64,000 nt of DNA from Hymenopus coronatus (taxonomy: Eukaryota; Arthropoda; Insecta; Mantodea; Hymenopodidae): NCBI GenBank assembly GCA_030762935.1, contig CM060896.1, positions 17,567,527 to 17,631,526 on the forward strand. Reading direction: 5' to 3'. Every line of letters begins with the position of its first letter. The stretch's first letter is position 1. Positions 1 to 12,001 of the stretch are shown one piece after another. Below the pieces are notes generated by a model. It saw only the letters and a program-made list of their open reading frames with translations. It did not search any database and had not been told where the DNA came from. Both the position numbers and the translations under genes were made by a program.

Positions 1-615
1 AAGATTTTCAAGAAAAGCCTCCCACCCTAGCTATCCTTCACATGGAGCATTTTTTGAAAATTTGTGCTGTAAAATGACTTTGACGATTTTGATTAAAATA
101 CCACAGGTATATTAAAGATATTTGCATGACAAATAACATTTATATCTTGAATTTGATGGTAACAGCCTATGAAGACCTCTTCATTCTGGATAAATTTGGT
201 ATAATTGGTAAGCCGTAAGAGATAGGTAAAATCTTACCACACAAAAAAGTAGATTTCGTTAGAACACAAAATTTACATTTTTTGTTTTAATAATCTAGAT
301 ATTCCTTGTTATTGGTTTCACTTGAAAGCTACTAAAACTTTTCTCAAACGGGAGGTTATCTTTTCTCTTATTTATTTTTTATTTTACTCCTAGCCTTGAA
401 AAGCCAACATAATTTCAATTGTTTCACGTAGCGACCAGCTATTTAAAAGATTTAATTATTACTTTAGCCTGTGTATCACCTTATTTCCTTTCTACTTAGA
501 AGGAACTGATACAACCATTTCTGTTAATGTTTATCTCGATTACCACGATGTATATAAAGGTATACTCTTTTGTATCAATAGTTTGTGGAGAAAGTTATGT
601 CATGGAACACATCAG
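1..615 (-). repeat. PalTE copy, cut by window edge
   Basis: Copy of the dominant repeat, read on the minus strand. The palindromic end and microsatellite lie outside the window. It runs from the block with AAGATTTTCAAGAAAA to the terminal GGAACACATCAGG at 603-615. It is diverged from the consensus and is of the older subfamily, with TTAAAAGATTT in the middle. No coding capacity. Confidence 0.85.
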
Positions 616-1697
616 GTTTTTCTGTTCATTTTTCTTAGTATGTGTGCTTTAGTTGAAATAATTCCAAAATGAAAATGTGTCTCTCTTCTTCATTAGAATC
701 CCGAGAGCACTTTTGATACTCCTCAGGGCTGAAAATGAGTTTTCTACTGAAAATGTATTCACAGGATATAGAAGAACACTAACATATTAAAGTGCTGAAA
801 ACATTGTTTTAGTATTGTATTAGTTCTCAGTAGTTTTACAAGCTCACTCAATTTCTAAACTCTCTGTACTGTGCATTACAGTCAGGCTTTTCCTCAATTG
901 AATGTCGTAAAAAAAATTTGCATATGGATATAAGAGTCTCTGAAAGATATGGTTGGCGGACTGGTCCATAATTTACACGTGACAAGAAGCTTATAATAAT
1001 CTTAACATCTTACGTACAAAAAGCTATCAATGCTACTCAAACAATTCAGAATGCACGAGTTTATATTTGAGATTTTTTCCTCTTCGATGAACACAGTTTC
1101 TTGAAAAGAATCTGTCTCAGTCATTATGTAATGTGGCTACGAAGCGGTGAGTGTCTTATATTTTCTGTTGGCAGTACAAGATATCACTTCCACTTTTGGA
1201 GTATGTACAAGACATCGGTGAAGATGAATATTCTGTCAAATGTGTTTAAGAGAAACACAAGTTTGAAATCTTCCAAAAGTATAAAATAGATACTAATTGG
1301 TGCTAAAATATCTGACTCAATTTATTGAGGGTGTTGTAGCATAGCATTAAACACATCACAAGGTTTAGTTGTGTTTCTCCACTCCATGTTTAACAATCTT
1401 GACAAGTAATTCCATTGTGTTGGACAAAAGGGAAATCCACAATTTCATCCCGTATAGCTGGCAAAACAATCAACGCTACGCGTTATATTAGGTCCTTTTG
1501 AATTCGATTATACATACTTTTAGATACAGTAGAAGTTTCAAAGAAAGAGGATCATACTCTGTAGTGTATTCAACAGTTCCACATAATTGTTCTGATAAAC
1601 AGAATTTGCTGCTTCATCATTTCTTCGAAAGACCAATTCTTATTTTCCCAGAAAACTTACTGCAAATAAACCTTTTAGAGATAAATAATCCTATTTC
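616..1697. other. Unassigned AT-rich DNA
   Basis: I recognise no element here. The short open frames have no recognisable motif. Single-copy sequence or a highly decayed repeat. Confidence 0.4.
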
Positions 1698-2438
1698 CTT
1701 TTTTACGATCGTACATAGTACATATGCAGAGAAGGTAATGCACTCCGCCCAAAAATTGTGTGTCTGTGAACATATAACACTTAAACAAACAAAAAGTATT
1801 AAATACCAAACTTCAGTGTCTTCCAAGGACGCGACACGAAGCTTCGCAAGAAAGTCCCCCACTCCAAACTACCCTTTACATAGGGAAACGTCAAACGCTT
1901 TGATGTTCTAAACGATATTGGTTAAAATACCGTATATTAAAGATATTTACATGATAAATAAAATGTATATAAATTTCTTGGGAATAGCCTCTGAAGTTCT
2001 GTTCACTCTGAAATACTTTTTGCATAACTAGTAAACTAAGAGAAAGATAAAAGCTTATTACACAAACATGTAGCACTCGTCAAAATACGCAATTTATGTT
2101 CCCATACAGTTTATTGTTATTTCCGAAATATTCCTTATTATTAATTTCAATTTTAAAATATTTATAGTTTTCTCAAACAGGAAGTCGTCATCTGTTTAAT
2201 TTTTTTTACTTCTGGCTATGTAAAGAGAACCGAATTTCAATGTCAATCACAAGGAACCTTTTAAAAGATTTGAATATATTTTTAGCCTGGAGTATTTTCT
2301 TACTTCTCTTGTACCTACAGGAAAATAAGTAATGACTATCTTTGTTAGTGTTTATCTCGATTAGTATGAAGTAGGCAGAAGAATAATAACTCGTTTGCAG
2401 ATCAGGTAGAGAAAGTCATGTGAAAGGAGCACATCAGA
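1698..2438 (-). repeat. PalTE copy with internal deletion
   Basis: The degenerate palindrome (GTACATAGTACATATG at about 1711) is followed by the motif CCCAAAAATT. The sequence then jumps past the microsatellite to the second half. It ends with GAGAAAGTCATG and CACATCAGA at 2430-2438. The segment between the palindrome and the middle block is shortened compared with full copies. Confidence 0.8.
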
Positions 2439-2739
2439 TTTTCTAGGTCAGTCATCAATCACAATTTCTATTTTACTTTAGCTGAAAACTACCTACAGAC
2501 AATCTTAGATGGTTATCAGGCAGTGCATGTTCGACTATTGGACACTGAGATTCTTAAATGTACATACCTAGACTGATACACTACGTTATTCTTACTATCA
2601 CTGTTAGCTCCTCTCCGAAGCTGCAGTAAGTATGCTACAAAACTTGGCTGTTGGGCGCACGGTCCGTCTCCCGTCACGTACTGCACACCTGGCCCGTTAC
2701 TCAGTCACTCATACGTGGACGCCAATAAAATCTCAAATC

Positions 2740-2975
2740 ACATTAAGAGTGGTCAGCGAGCTGATTTCTCACCCGGAGGTGCCGGGTTCGATTCCCGGCT
2801 GTGGCGAGGAATTAACCAGAATAATTCCCTATCCCCCACAGAGTCTGGAAGCATGAATGTGTGTGTGTTTAGTAATATAAAATTGATTAACATAATGTTC
2901 TACCCCTACAGTAATACGAGTTGTTTCACACGTCAAAGCCCCTGATATGATCATTGAAGTTAAAGGGGACTATAC
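2740..2975 (+). mobile_element. tRNA-derived SINE, family S1
   Basis: The head carries a tRNA-like A box (GTGGTCAGCGAG) and a B box (GGTTCGATTCCC) about 45 bp apart. The body contains AATTCCCTATCCCC and ends with the conserved block GATATGATCATTGAAGTTAA. The same head and tail recur at 20749, and inverted at 11390 and 60012, so this is an interspersed family and not a tRNA gene. Confidence 0.8.
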
Positions 2976-2986
2976 AAATGAAAACT

Positions 2987-3132
2987 AAATTATCAGAACA
3001 AACACAGAACATACCTTATCACAGAAGATGATGGAAAAGCCATCCATTTGCAGCAATATATCTACGGCATCTTCTGAGGAAATTTTCATTCACAGGCTCC
3101 CGAAATAGCGTTAATATCTGTTCTGATAATTT
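2987..3132. repeat. Short spaced inverted repeat
   Basis: AAATTATCAGAACA at 2987-3000 is matched by its perfect reverse complement TGTTCTGATAATTT at 3119-3132, leaving an interior of about 118 bp. It may be a very small inverted-repeat element or chance. Confidence 0.35.
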
Positions 3133-3376
3133 TGTTTTAATTCTTCTAATGTGTGAGGACTAGTTTTGCATACTTAATTTTTAAGTTACTCCATAAATGT
3201 AATAACATCAATGGACCCAGCGGTCCACAAACCCTTAGAAATGATTTTATCCTAAAAGAAAATCGCAAAAAAATTTAATGATTCTTTAGCTGTATACGCG
3301 GTGGCAGAATCCTGCTGGAAAAAATCCAGACCGACATTCAATTCTTTCAGCTATTCGAAACATAGAGCCGGTATAT

Positions 3377-4262
3377 TATTTACTTTCTCTACACGTACTA
3401 TGTGCATAGTGTATAGACAGGATATTGCATTCCACCCAAAAATTCGATACCGAGATTTCACCGGAAATAGATGTTTTGGGTCCCCCTGAATCCAAAAAAA
3501 GCATTTTCAGAAAAAGATCCGTTTGTGTGCGTGTGTGTGTGGACAGCATAGCTCAAAAACGAAAAGACCTTAAATACCAAACTTAGCATTTAAGTTTGGC
3601 ATCTTCCAAGGATGCGACACGAAGATTTTCAAGAAAACCCCCCACCCCAACTACCCTTTACATGGAACTTTTTTCAAAATTTTTGATTTTCTTAAAAATG
3701 GCTTTAACGATTTTGATTAAAATACCGTATACTAAAGATATTTACCTGACAAATAAAATGTACATTTTGAATTTTCTGGGAATAGCCTCTGAAGACTACT
3801 TTATTCTGAAGTAATTTTACGGAATTTTGCATAACTGCTAAACCGTTAGAGATGGACAAAAATTTACCACACAAAAAATGTAGAGCACTTTAAAACATAC
3901 AATTTATGTTATATACATGTTTTCGTGGAGTTGATAGTTTTTTTTTTTTTTTTTTTTTTTTTATTTTTTTAGATATTCCTTGTTTTTAGTTTCAGCTTGG
4001 AAAAACATACTTTTCTCATACAGGAATTTGTCAACTCATGTCCATAAAAACAAAGGAACTTCAGTCACATAGCAACCACCTTTTGACTATCACTTGAACC
4101 TATGGTACTCCCTTATTTCGCTTCTACTTACAAGGAAGCAAGTAATAAGACAATCCCTGCTAATTTTTTCTCGATTAGCATGAAGTAAATAGAAGCATAA
4201 TCTTTTTAATAATAGTTTGCTGCAGAGATGTAGAGAAAGTCATGTGAGTGAAACACATCAGT
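3377..4262 (-). repeat. PalTE, near full-length copy
   Basis: Starts with TTTACTTTCTCTACACGTAC and the palindrome arm, then the CCACCCAAAAATTCGATACC block, a short TG tract at about 3525, and the AGCCTCTGAAGAC block. It ends with GTAGAGAAAGTCATGTG and ACACATCAG. A run of about 30 T residues (3939-3968) has expanded inside it. Younger subfamily (AACTTCAGTCACATAGCAACC). Confidence 0.9.
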
Positions 4263-5920
4263 TTTTTTTTGTTTTTTTTTTTGTATCTTTATGCGTTTAT
4301 GGTACACTCATAAAAATAGGCCGTATTACTCTGCATCCATTTATTGCGAATCATATCCCGATTTTTTTATATGCAAAAGAGTTTCATGTACGAAATTGGG
4401 TTTGTAGCATAATATCGGTTGTGTTGTGATGACACATGACCATGTGAATGAAACTATGCTTCGTTACTGAACAGTATTAATCGTGGATCGATTATTCCAT
4501 CATTAACATCCTCAAAATCAGTCACAGAAGTTTACCGGATTCTGGTGATCACGTGGTACCAATTCCTAGATAACAGTAACGTTGTATGGTTTGATTTTTA
4601 AAAGTTTTGTTGATTTCCATGCTGAAACTTTCGAAATGTTAGTTTCTTGTACAAGGTCCTAAGAGATTTTCGAGGTGACCGTTCTAACCTTTCTCTAATG
4701 TTGTCGAACTTCTTCTCCGTAAGCACACGCCTGTTTACCTTTCTTTTTTTATCACAAATAAATTAATCCCTGAATTTATTTACAAGCAAACGAACGCGCA
4801 GAATTCTATTTGGAACGCGCACCCCAGGAAATTTATTTTCAAATTTCCTCACTTCTTACCTATAAGATGATGTAAGCATGTACGCATATCGTACATAAAC
4901 ACTCTTTGTGGTACTGTATACTGCATTTTGAAAACAAACCTGTAAACATTTCTAATGTTATTCACATGTGGACTGGACTAGAACAGAACACATGTGACAA
5001 CAGAATATGTAGGATGCGCGCGCAGGGAAGTGCAGTGAAGGTCACACGGGCCGTGCTGCTGGCGGCCAAGTTTTGTATCAAACATACTGTAGCTTTCTCT
5101 TGTAGCAGTGAAACACGTGTATGAACCAAGATTTTCATATTGCGCGCGCAAGGTTTCTCGTCGCTCAGTTGTGCTATGCGAAAATGCTTCGGCTAGCTCA
5201 CAATTGCTATCGGCATAGGCAGATTTTTTTTTATCATATTTGAGAAAGTTGTTAAATTAAAATCTAAATACTTTGTGTGCATTTGACATAATTTTGAAAT
5301 GATGTGTAAAGTTACTTTTTTGGTAATTTTGAGAGCTTTCCATATTTTCGAGAATAATATGGTTTTTAGCGATAAATGAGAAATGTCTACTTTTATTTGG
5401 TATTTGGTTTCATATGCTGTGCTATAAATACAATTCATTACATGAACTATGGTAGAAAATTTTGAAATAATTTAACAGTGTTGTCTCAAGGATCAGGAAT
5501 GTATTCTGAATTGCACGAAAGTTAAAACAAACAAATAAAAAAATAAATGCAAACCATACTTTACTGAAAAGGACCAACATTTTGAAGCTAGCCTCTTTCC
5601 ATTGCCTCTTTAGACAGGATGATCTGACTGGCTTTATTCTGTAGTTTACCTTGCAAATTATTTTGATATAATTGTTGAACTTTTTTTTGTATTTCTTTTC
5701 TAAAAAAAATCTTTCAGTCTCTATGCAAAATTTGCTAAACGATATCAAGTGCTGTAAAATTCTAAAGATACAGGCAACATTTGTTTCTGAAAATTGTGGG
5801 TTGGTAACAGATCCAATATTAAAATTTCAATCAAAATAATAAGCTATAGCTCAGCCTATTTATTGATTTAACTCAATAACAAGCAAAAGTCAAATATTAG
5901 ATAGTGGTCACTTTTGAATC
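4263..5920. other. Unassigned DNA
   Basis: No element recognised. A slightly GC-richer patch lies near 5010-5060. The rest is AT-rich, with short frames that carry no motif I recognise. Confidence 0.4.
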
Positions 5921-5922
5921 GC

Positions 5923-6262
5923 GCCCTCCATGGAGTAATGGTTACCGGGCTAGTCGCTAAAAGCCAAGATTTCATTTTCAAACCTGGAAGAGGGTATGGA
6001 TGTTTTTAGGAACCCAAAAAAAACCCTTAGCGTGGTTTCCTTAGGAAGGGAAGTAAATCCGGTGGTCCCGTGCAATGTTTATTTGCACGTACCAGAACTC
6101 CATTCTTGAAGGTCCCTGGGCAAAATTCGGAAGTCGTGATTTTGGTCTACAGTGCCATCTGTGGGCGACGAGTTGATCCCCCGTCACAATGGCGCATAGC
6201 GGCGACCTTAAGAACTAGAAATTCAACGATGTCCTATGCCCTTCTTAGGAGGTACAGGTACA
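5923..6262 (+). mobile_element. tRNA-derived SINE, family S2
   Basis: The tRNA-like head has an A box resembling GGAGTAATGGTTACC. The B box is decayed (TTTCAAACCTGG). The diagnostic body block TTCCTTAGGAAGGGAAGTAA, followed by GGTGGTCCCGTG, is shared with the copy at 29976. It ends near a (GGTACA)n tail at 6249-6270. The body includes GTGCCATCTGTGGGCG at about 6150. Confidence 0.7.
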
Positions 6263-6689
6263 GGTACTAACTTTTAAAGCAGAGTAAGTACAGTTGCAGA
6301 AACACATGGATCCCAGTTTCAGAGATACAGTAAAATACAAATTAGAAGTTTGCTGCCGTATGACTTTGTCTAAATTGCACCCATTATGGCAAAATAACTG
6401 ATGGTATAATAACATAAAAGCTTAACATCATTTTAAACTTAATTTATTTCATGTCGCTTTAACAGCTAAGTCATATCACGACCGCTATATAATATTTATA
6501 AAATTCAATCAATAATATTACAAGAAAACATTAATTTACACTCATTTAGCAAAATATTGTGAATTGTAAATTGCAATAGGGAATCAAGTTTTTCACAGAT
6601 TTAAATAAAAACGTGTATCAGTAAGTACATTACTGTTGAAAATTAAGTTTTACACAATTTAAAATATTATAAATAAGTGCATTACTGTT

Positions 6690-7063
6690 TGAAATCAAGT
6701 TTAATGCTTCTAAGAGAGAATGGAACTTTCTGGAATTTTGGTGGAATAATCAATGCCGTGCGATGCCGTAGAACTGTCGTTCTGTAGTATATCTTCTGTA
6801 AGGATGTGTTTAACAGTAACTTGTGTGTTGCAGGTCGATTGTCTTTGGTGAAGATGTATGAATGGGTTAGTTTAGTATGTCCGATTCGTAGTCTTGTAAT
6901 AGTCAGTGAATGTATGGGGCAAGGACTAGTGATGTCATCTTTCCTTACCAGACGAAACTTTACTTGTAGATTTTGGCTACATGTCTGGTTCCACTTTGTT
7001 CGCTTTAAATCATTTGTTGGAGCCTTTAGGGCTAGTTTACTAAATGAACTATCGATGATATAA
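6690..7063 (-). pseudogene. Non-LTR retrotransposon ORF2 C-terminal fragment
   Basis: The minus-strand frame contains SLTITRLRIGHTKLTHSYIF. This matches the conserved RLRIGHT.LTH segment that follows the RNase H domain in Jockey-type LINE ORF2 proteins. The normally cysteine-rich continuation is recognisable (KLLLNTSLQKIYY, then RHRTALIIPPKF), but the cysteines are lost. No reverse transcriptase domain is present nearby. The frame is open for about 135 codons without a natural start, so this is a 5'-truncated relic. Family assignment is from memory of the motif; the exact clade is uncertain. Confidence 0.65.
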
Positions 7064-7090
7064 AATATGTAATCGCAGCGTTTAATCAAC

Positions 7091-7397
7091 TAAAAATAGT
7101 TGCTGGTTTGGTACACAGAACTTCTTCTTCTTCTTCTTCCCTTCATGGGGTACGAGAGTCTTCTGTTCCGTCCTCAACTTTCCCCCTTGCTCTTGTCGGC
7201 CGGTTTCGGTAGTCGTTTCTTGTCCATTCTTCTTTAAGCGCTTCGACCAACGAATTCTGTATTCTTTTATTTGATCTATTATTGGGATCAGGTTTAATTC
7301 TTCCTTGTATCATCATTTCTATATTTATCCAAATTTGTACATCATTTTACTCTTTTGAGAAACTTTTTTTCCACTGACTGTAATCTATTAATATAAT
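7091..7397. other. Unassigned sequence with (CTT)n tract
   Basis: A short CTT microsatellite at 7122-7139 is followed by about 250 bp that I cannot assign. It may be the flank of a LINE. Confidence 0.35.
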
Positions 7398-8288
7398 GTT
7401 TACTTTCTCTAGCCCACATGTACAATGTACATAGTGGATAGAGAAGGTATTGTATTCCACACAAAAATTCGATGCCGAGATTTCACGGAAGTATATATGA
7501 TTTGGGGTCCCCTGAATCCGAAAAAAAGCAGTTTTAGACAAAGGTCCGCGTGTGTTTATGTGTCTGTGGGCAGCATAGCTCAAAAATGAAAAGACCGTTA
7601 AATAACAAATTTGCTCTTTAGGTTTGGTATCTTCCATGGATGCGACAGGAATATTTTCAAGAAAAACCCCCACTATAAACTACCCTTTACCTGGAAAAAT
7701 TTTCGAAAATTTTGAATTTCTAAAAAACGGTTCAAATGATTTTGATTAAAATTCCATATATTAAAGATATTTACATCCCAAATAAAATGTACATTTTGAC
7801 TTTTCTGGCAACAGCCTCTGAAGACTTCTTTATTCTGGATGAATTTTGCCGAATCTTCCTTAATGCTAAACCGTAAGAGATTGACATAAAAACTTACTAC
7901 ACAAAAATGCAGATCTCGTCAAAACACACAACTTATGTCCTTTACGTTTTTGTTGTGGAGTAACCATTTCCTAGATAATCCTTGTTACTGGTTTTAATTG
8001 TGAAGTACTTATACTTTTCTCGGACAGGATTTTTCTTTTGTACTACCTACTCCTGGCCAGGCAAAGAAGCGATTTTCAATGACAATTGCATAACGAAAGC
8101 TTTTAAAACATTTTACTATCACTTTAGCATAGTGAATTCCCTTAGTTCCCTTCTACTTATAAGGAACTAAGTAATATGAACATTCTGTTAATGTTTATCT
8201 CTATTAGCATTGTGTAGAACGAAGAATAATATTTTGTAAGAAGTTTGTAGAGCAGCTAGAGAAAGTCATGTGAGTGTAACACATCAGA
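7398..8288 (-). repeat. PalTE, near full-length copy
   Basis: TTTACTTTCTCTAG and a diverged palindrome (CATGTACAATGTACATAGTG) start the copy. Older-subfamily central sequence (GGCCAGGCAAAGAAGC, TTTTAAAACATTTTACTATC). Ends with AGCTAGAGAAAGTCATG and AACACATCAGA. Confidence 0.88.
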
Positions 8289-8565
8289 TTTTTCTTCAAG
8301 GTGCATACTTCCATTTCCTTATATAAATTTGTTTGCTTTTCTTTCTTTGTTTTCTTCTTTAAGTTCTTGGCAATTGTGCCACATATAACGTGGAGGTAGT
8401 GTGTTTTAATATTCACATCCTTATCATAATCGTAAGTGATATAGCAACCTAGATATTTAAAATGCCTCACTTGTTCTAAAACGACATTATTTATAATTAT
8501 TATTTTACTTTTAACTGAAGTAAACTTCCTCTGCAAGCAATTACTTTTATCTTTTGTAATGAGAT
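8289..8565 (-). pseudogene. LINE reverse transcriptase fragment
   Basis: The minus-strand translation contains QKIKVIACRG, then SKIIIINNVVLEQVRHFKYL, GCYITYDYDKDVNIK, ICGTIAKNLKKKTKKEKQ and YKEMEV. This pattern (T-K-V-[MI]-A-F-G, then INN..LEQV..F.YLGC..SY..D...) is the thumb-proximal part of the reverse transcriptase of insect non-LTR retrotransposons. A one-base frameshift near 8515 separates IACRG from the INN block. Both ends are missing. The fragment exactly fills the space between two PalTE copies. Confidence 0.7.
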
Positions 8566-8726
8566 TTTTACTTTCTCTATACGTACTGTGTACATAGTGT
8601 ATAGAGAAGGTATTGTATTGCACCTAAACATTCGATACCAAGATTTCAACGGAAATACATATTTGAGACTCCCTGAATCCAAAAAAAGCATTTTTAGAAA
8701 AATGTCGTGTGTGTCTGTCTGTCTGT

Positions 8727-8757
<31 letters not shown>

Positions 8758-9385
8758 GGCAGCATATCTCAAAAATGAAAAGATCATTTCAAGAAAATCC
8801 GCCCATCCCCAACTACCCTTTACATGGAAAATTTTTCGAAATTTTTGATTTTCTCAAAAATAGCTCTAACGATTTTGATTAAAATATAGTATATTAAAGA
8901 TATTTACCTTACAAATAAAATGTATATCTTGAATTTTCTGGAAATAGCCTCTTAAGACTACTTTATTCTGGATAAATTTTACGGAATTTTGCATAACTGC
9001 TAAACCGTAAGAGATGGACAAAAGTTTAGTACACAAAAAATGTAGAGCACGTTAAAACACACAATTTATGTTACATACATTTTTTGCTTGGAGTTGATAG
9101 GTTTTGAGATATTCCTTGATTTTTGTTTCAGCTTTGAAAAACATACTTTTCTCAAGCAGGAATTTGTCAATCCCTGTCCACATAAACAAAGGAACTTCAG
9201 TGACATAGCAACCAGCTTTTGACTATCACTTTAACCTATGGTCCTCCCTTATTTCGCTTCTGTTTACAAGGAAGCAAGTAATAAGACAATTTTCTCGATT
9301 AGCATTAAGAAAAAAGAAATATAAGTTTTTAACAATAATTTCTTGCAGAGATTTAGAGAAAGTCTTGTGAATGGAACTCTTCAGA
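8566..9385 (-). repeat. PalTE, full-length copy
   Basis: Begins TTTTACTTTCTCTATACG with the palindrome CTGTGTACATAGTGTATAG. The fixed-position microsatellite is (TG)n at 8711-8757. The middle blocks GGCTCTAACGATTTTG / CTAACGATTTTGATTAAAAT are kept. It ends CTTGTGAATGG, then TCAGA. Younger subfamily. Confidence 0.92.
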
Positions 9386-9776
9386 TTTTTTTAATTATCT
9401 TCTCCACATATTTTCCCGTCTGGTTTCATTTGTTGAGGATTGTCAGTATGAAAAATGTCCCCATAACAGGTTACGAGCCGAGACTGTTGATAGGTTGATA
9501 TACAGAACTTTGTGCTATTGTTAAACAGCTAAGCCATGGTAGAATCAATTACAAGTTAGATCTAGCAGATGCAGCACTCTTGGCATTGAAAGTAAAGGAT
9601 AAATATTGCCATGTGTTCCATAAAAAAAAGTCTCTTCAGTCAAATGCTGGCGGTTATTTTTCTTTGCTTATAACTTATAATTAGTTATGAGACAGTAGGA
9701 CATCCATGGTTGTATTTTGGTGCTGTCTAATAATACTTTATTCTATTCACGATATTGATTTGAAATAAAAGGTTTA
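9386..9776. other. Unassigned DNA
   Basis: No repeat family or motif recognised between the PalTE end and the mariner-like element. Confidence 0.4.
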
Positions 9777-9778
9777 TA

Positions 9779-10664
9779 CAGAGTTACTACAAAAGAAATA
9801 GACAATTTCAACTGCCTGTAAAACAAAAACTATTAGAGATAGCAACCTAATTATTTTGGAGGTATGTTGAGAAACTCTCAAAGTTTCTTTTGTTACTATT
9901 GGTAACGCTGTAGTGTTTTGTTTGTTGTTGCAGAAGCTGAAATGGCGGAAAATCCTGTGGAAAAGGCATATTGCGTGTTGAAATTTGCTAGAACGCAATC
10001 AGCAACTGTTGTCCAACGACATTTTAGAACACGTTACCACAAAAATGAAATGATGCGCTCACAAAAACCAGCATCGTCTTCATCATGTCGCAACATGTCG
10101 ATGCAAAAGTCACGCCGTATGACCTTATCTTCTTCACTCAGACACTGCAACATCTGTAATCTGTAAGGCATCATGTGCAGTCGCTTCCGCAAGATTTTCC
10201 ATACAGTTTGCTGTGGAATTTGTAATTCCATGCTTGCCCTAGATGTTGATTTCTGTGAGCTTCTTATGTAGGCAGAACGAACACGTTCAACGTTTTCTTC
10301 CGAAACTCTTGGTCTTCCCGAGCTCTTCCCTTTGCACAAACATCCCGTTGTCTCGAATTTTCTATACCAGTCGTAGATTGACTGTCTAGTCGGTGGCGTT
10401 TTGTGGTAACGTGTTCTAAAATGTCATTGGACAACAGTTGCTGATTGCGTTCTAGCAAATTCCAACACGCAATATGCCTTTTCCACAGGATTTTCCGCCA
10501 TTTCAGCTTCTGCAACAACAAACAAAACACTACAGCGTTACCAATAGTAACAAAAGAAACTTTGAGAGTTTCTCAACATATCTCCAAAATAATTAGGTTG
10601 CTATCTCTAATAGATTTTGTTTTACAGGCAGTTGAAGTTGTCTATTTCTTTCGTAGTAACCCTG
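9779..10664 (-). mobile_element. Foldback Tc1/mariner-like element
   Basis: Two arms of about 265 bp (9779-10045 and about 10400-10664) are near-perfect reverse complements. Both outer ends read CAGRGTTACTAC and are flanked by TA (9777-9778 and 10665-10666), the target duplication typical of Tc1/mariner. Each arm holds the 5' end of the transposase gene, starting MAENPVEKAYCVL. The unique centre carries on only from the right arm, on the minus strand. Confidence 0.85.
10034..10508 (-). pseudogene. Mariner-like transposase, N-terminal part, interrupted
   Basis: Reading from 10508 down, the frame gives MAENPVEKAYCVLEFARTQ, then a TGA stop within VQ*HFRTRYHK, then TPPTRQSIYDWYRKFETTGC, CKGKSSGRPRVSEENVERV, TVWKILRKRLHMMPYRLQ and DFCIDMLRH. 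This is the paired helix-turn-helix, DNA-binding half seen in many arthropod transposase-like proteins (the DUF4817-type N-terminus, then a GRPR hinge). It breaks off at ERIISF, where the DDE catalytic domain should begin, because the inverted arm starts there. It lacks all catalytic residues and cannot be active. The left arm has CGA (Arg) where the right arm has TGA, so the stop arose after, or only in, this arm. Confidence 0.8.
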
Positions 10665-10666
10665 TA

Positions 10667-11322
10667 TTTTAAAATTAGGAATTTTAACACTAATGTTACT
10701 TTAATAACTGTTACTTTTAATTTCAGTCAATCATTACTCATTAATTCTGCCCGAAAAGAGAACAAAATTATTGTTAATTTATGGTCAAGCTTTGAACACA
10801 ACACATCACTAATTTAAATTATTAATACGAATTTTTAAAACGATTGTCAACAGCACAAAATCTTTCCTCTGCTATTGTGTTAAATCTACATGTTTGGAAG
10901 AAGCGTGACGATTTCTCTGGATATTATTGAATAGCTATGTGGTTATAGTGACATATTTCATTAATGAATCTGAGTGCTGCTTGTCTCCATGACTTTCGGA
11001 CGAGTCAGTCTGCTAGACCAGACTGAATTTCCGATTGAATTCTCACATTGTTGCCGATTACTTCTCCTAATCGACGCTCCCGGTGTTTTAAAGTCACAGA
11101 ATTTATAATTCGGGGATACAATTTACAATAACGCTAAAGCAGCAGTAGATAACATTTTTTGTTTGTTGGCATCTGTCGTGCCACGCTGAAAGCGAAAGTG
11201 AAACATTTTTACTCGCTATTCTCCAAATGATTTAAAAGCGAAAGTGGAATCAAACCAACATTGCAATGTGGATCAGCAACTTCTGCAATGTTCTAAAATT
11301 TCTCTTTTATACTGTCAAAAAA
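10667..11322. other. Unassigned DNA
   Basis: No recognisable element. AT-rich with a GC-richer patch at 10990-11090. Confidence 0.4.
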
Positions 11323-11389
11323 TATGATGTGCTCCATTCAGATAACTTTCCCTACCTGTTCCACAAACAAACTTTTCTTATAAAAGATT

Positions 11390-11727
11390 ATTATTATTAT
11401 TATTATTACTATTACTATTTATATTGTTTATAATATTACTATTATTAGTAGTATTATTATTTATAATATATACTATATTATATAATGCCATATCGGGGGC
11501 TTTGCATTAGAAATAACTCGTCTATAGGTTGGCTACGTTGGGCTTATATCGTTTTTACTTTCCTCACACACACACACACACCCGCGCACGCATTCGCTCT
11601 CATATACACACTTCCAGACCCAGGGAATAATTCTGTTTAAAGAAAAATTCCCCGCCGTAGCAGGAAATCGAACCCTGGACCTCCGGGTGAATAGTCAGCT
11701 CGCTGACCACTCCGCCACGGAGGAGTC
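11390..11727 (-). mobile_element. tRNA-derived SINE, family S1, with target duplication
   Basis: The tRNA-like head lies at the right end on the minus strand (B box GGTTCGATTTCC; A box GTGGTCAGCGAG). The 3' tail at the left is a (TAA)n-like tract of about 95 bp. The 9-bp target duplication TAAAAGATT is at 11381-11389 and 11728-11736. The insertion sits in the 5' part of a PalTE copy. Confidence 0.85.
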
Positions 11728-12001
11728 TAAAAGATTGTTCTTTTGTCTATATCCTTCTAACCGAGATAAACATTAGCAGAACCTGCTTCTTTGTAAGCAG
11801 AAGTCAAATAAGTATGTACACTAGGCTAAAGCGTTAGTCAGCTCTTTTAAAACCTAGTCGCTAGGTGAAACAATTGAAATTCGATTCTCTTCGCATGGCC
11901 AGGAGTAAACCAAAGGAGAGATGAAACGAAGACTTTCCGTTGAGAAAATTTTAAATAGTTTAAAATTGAAACCAATAACAAGGAATATCTCAGAAACGAT
12001 T

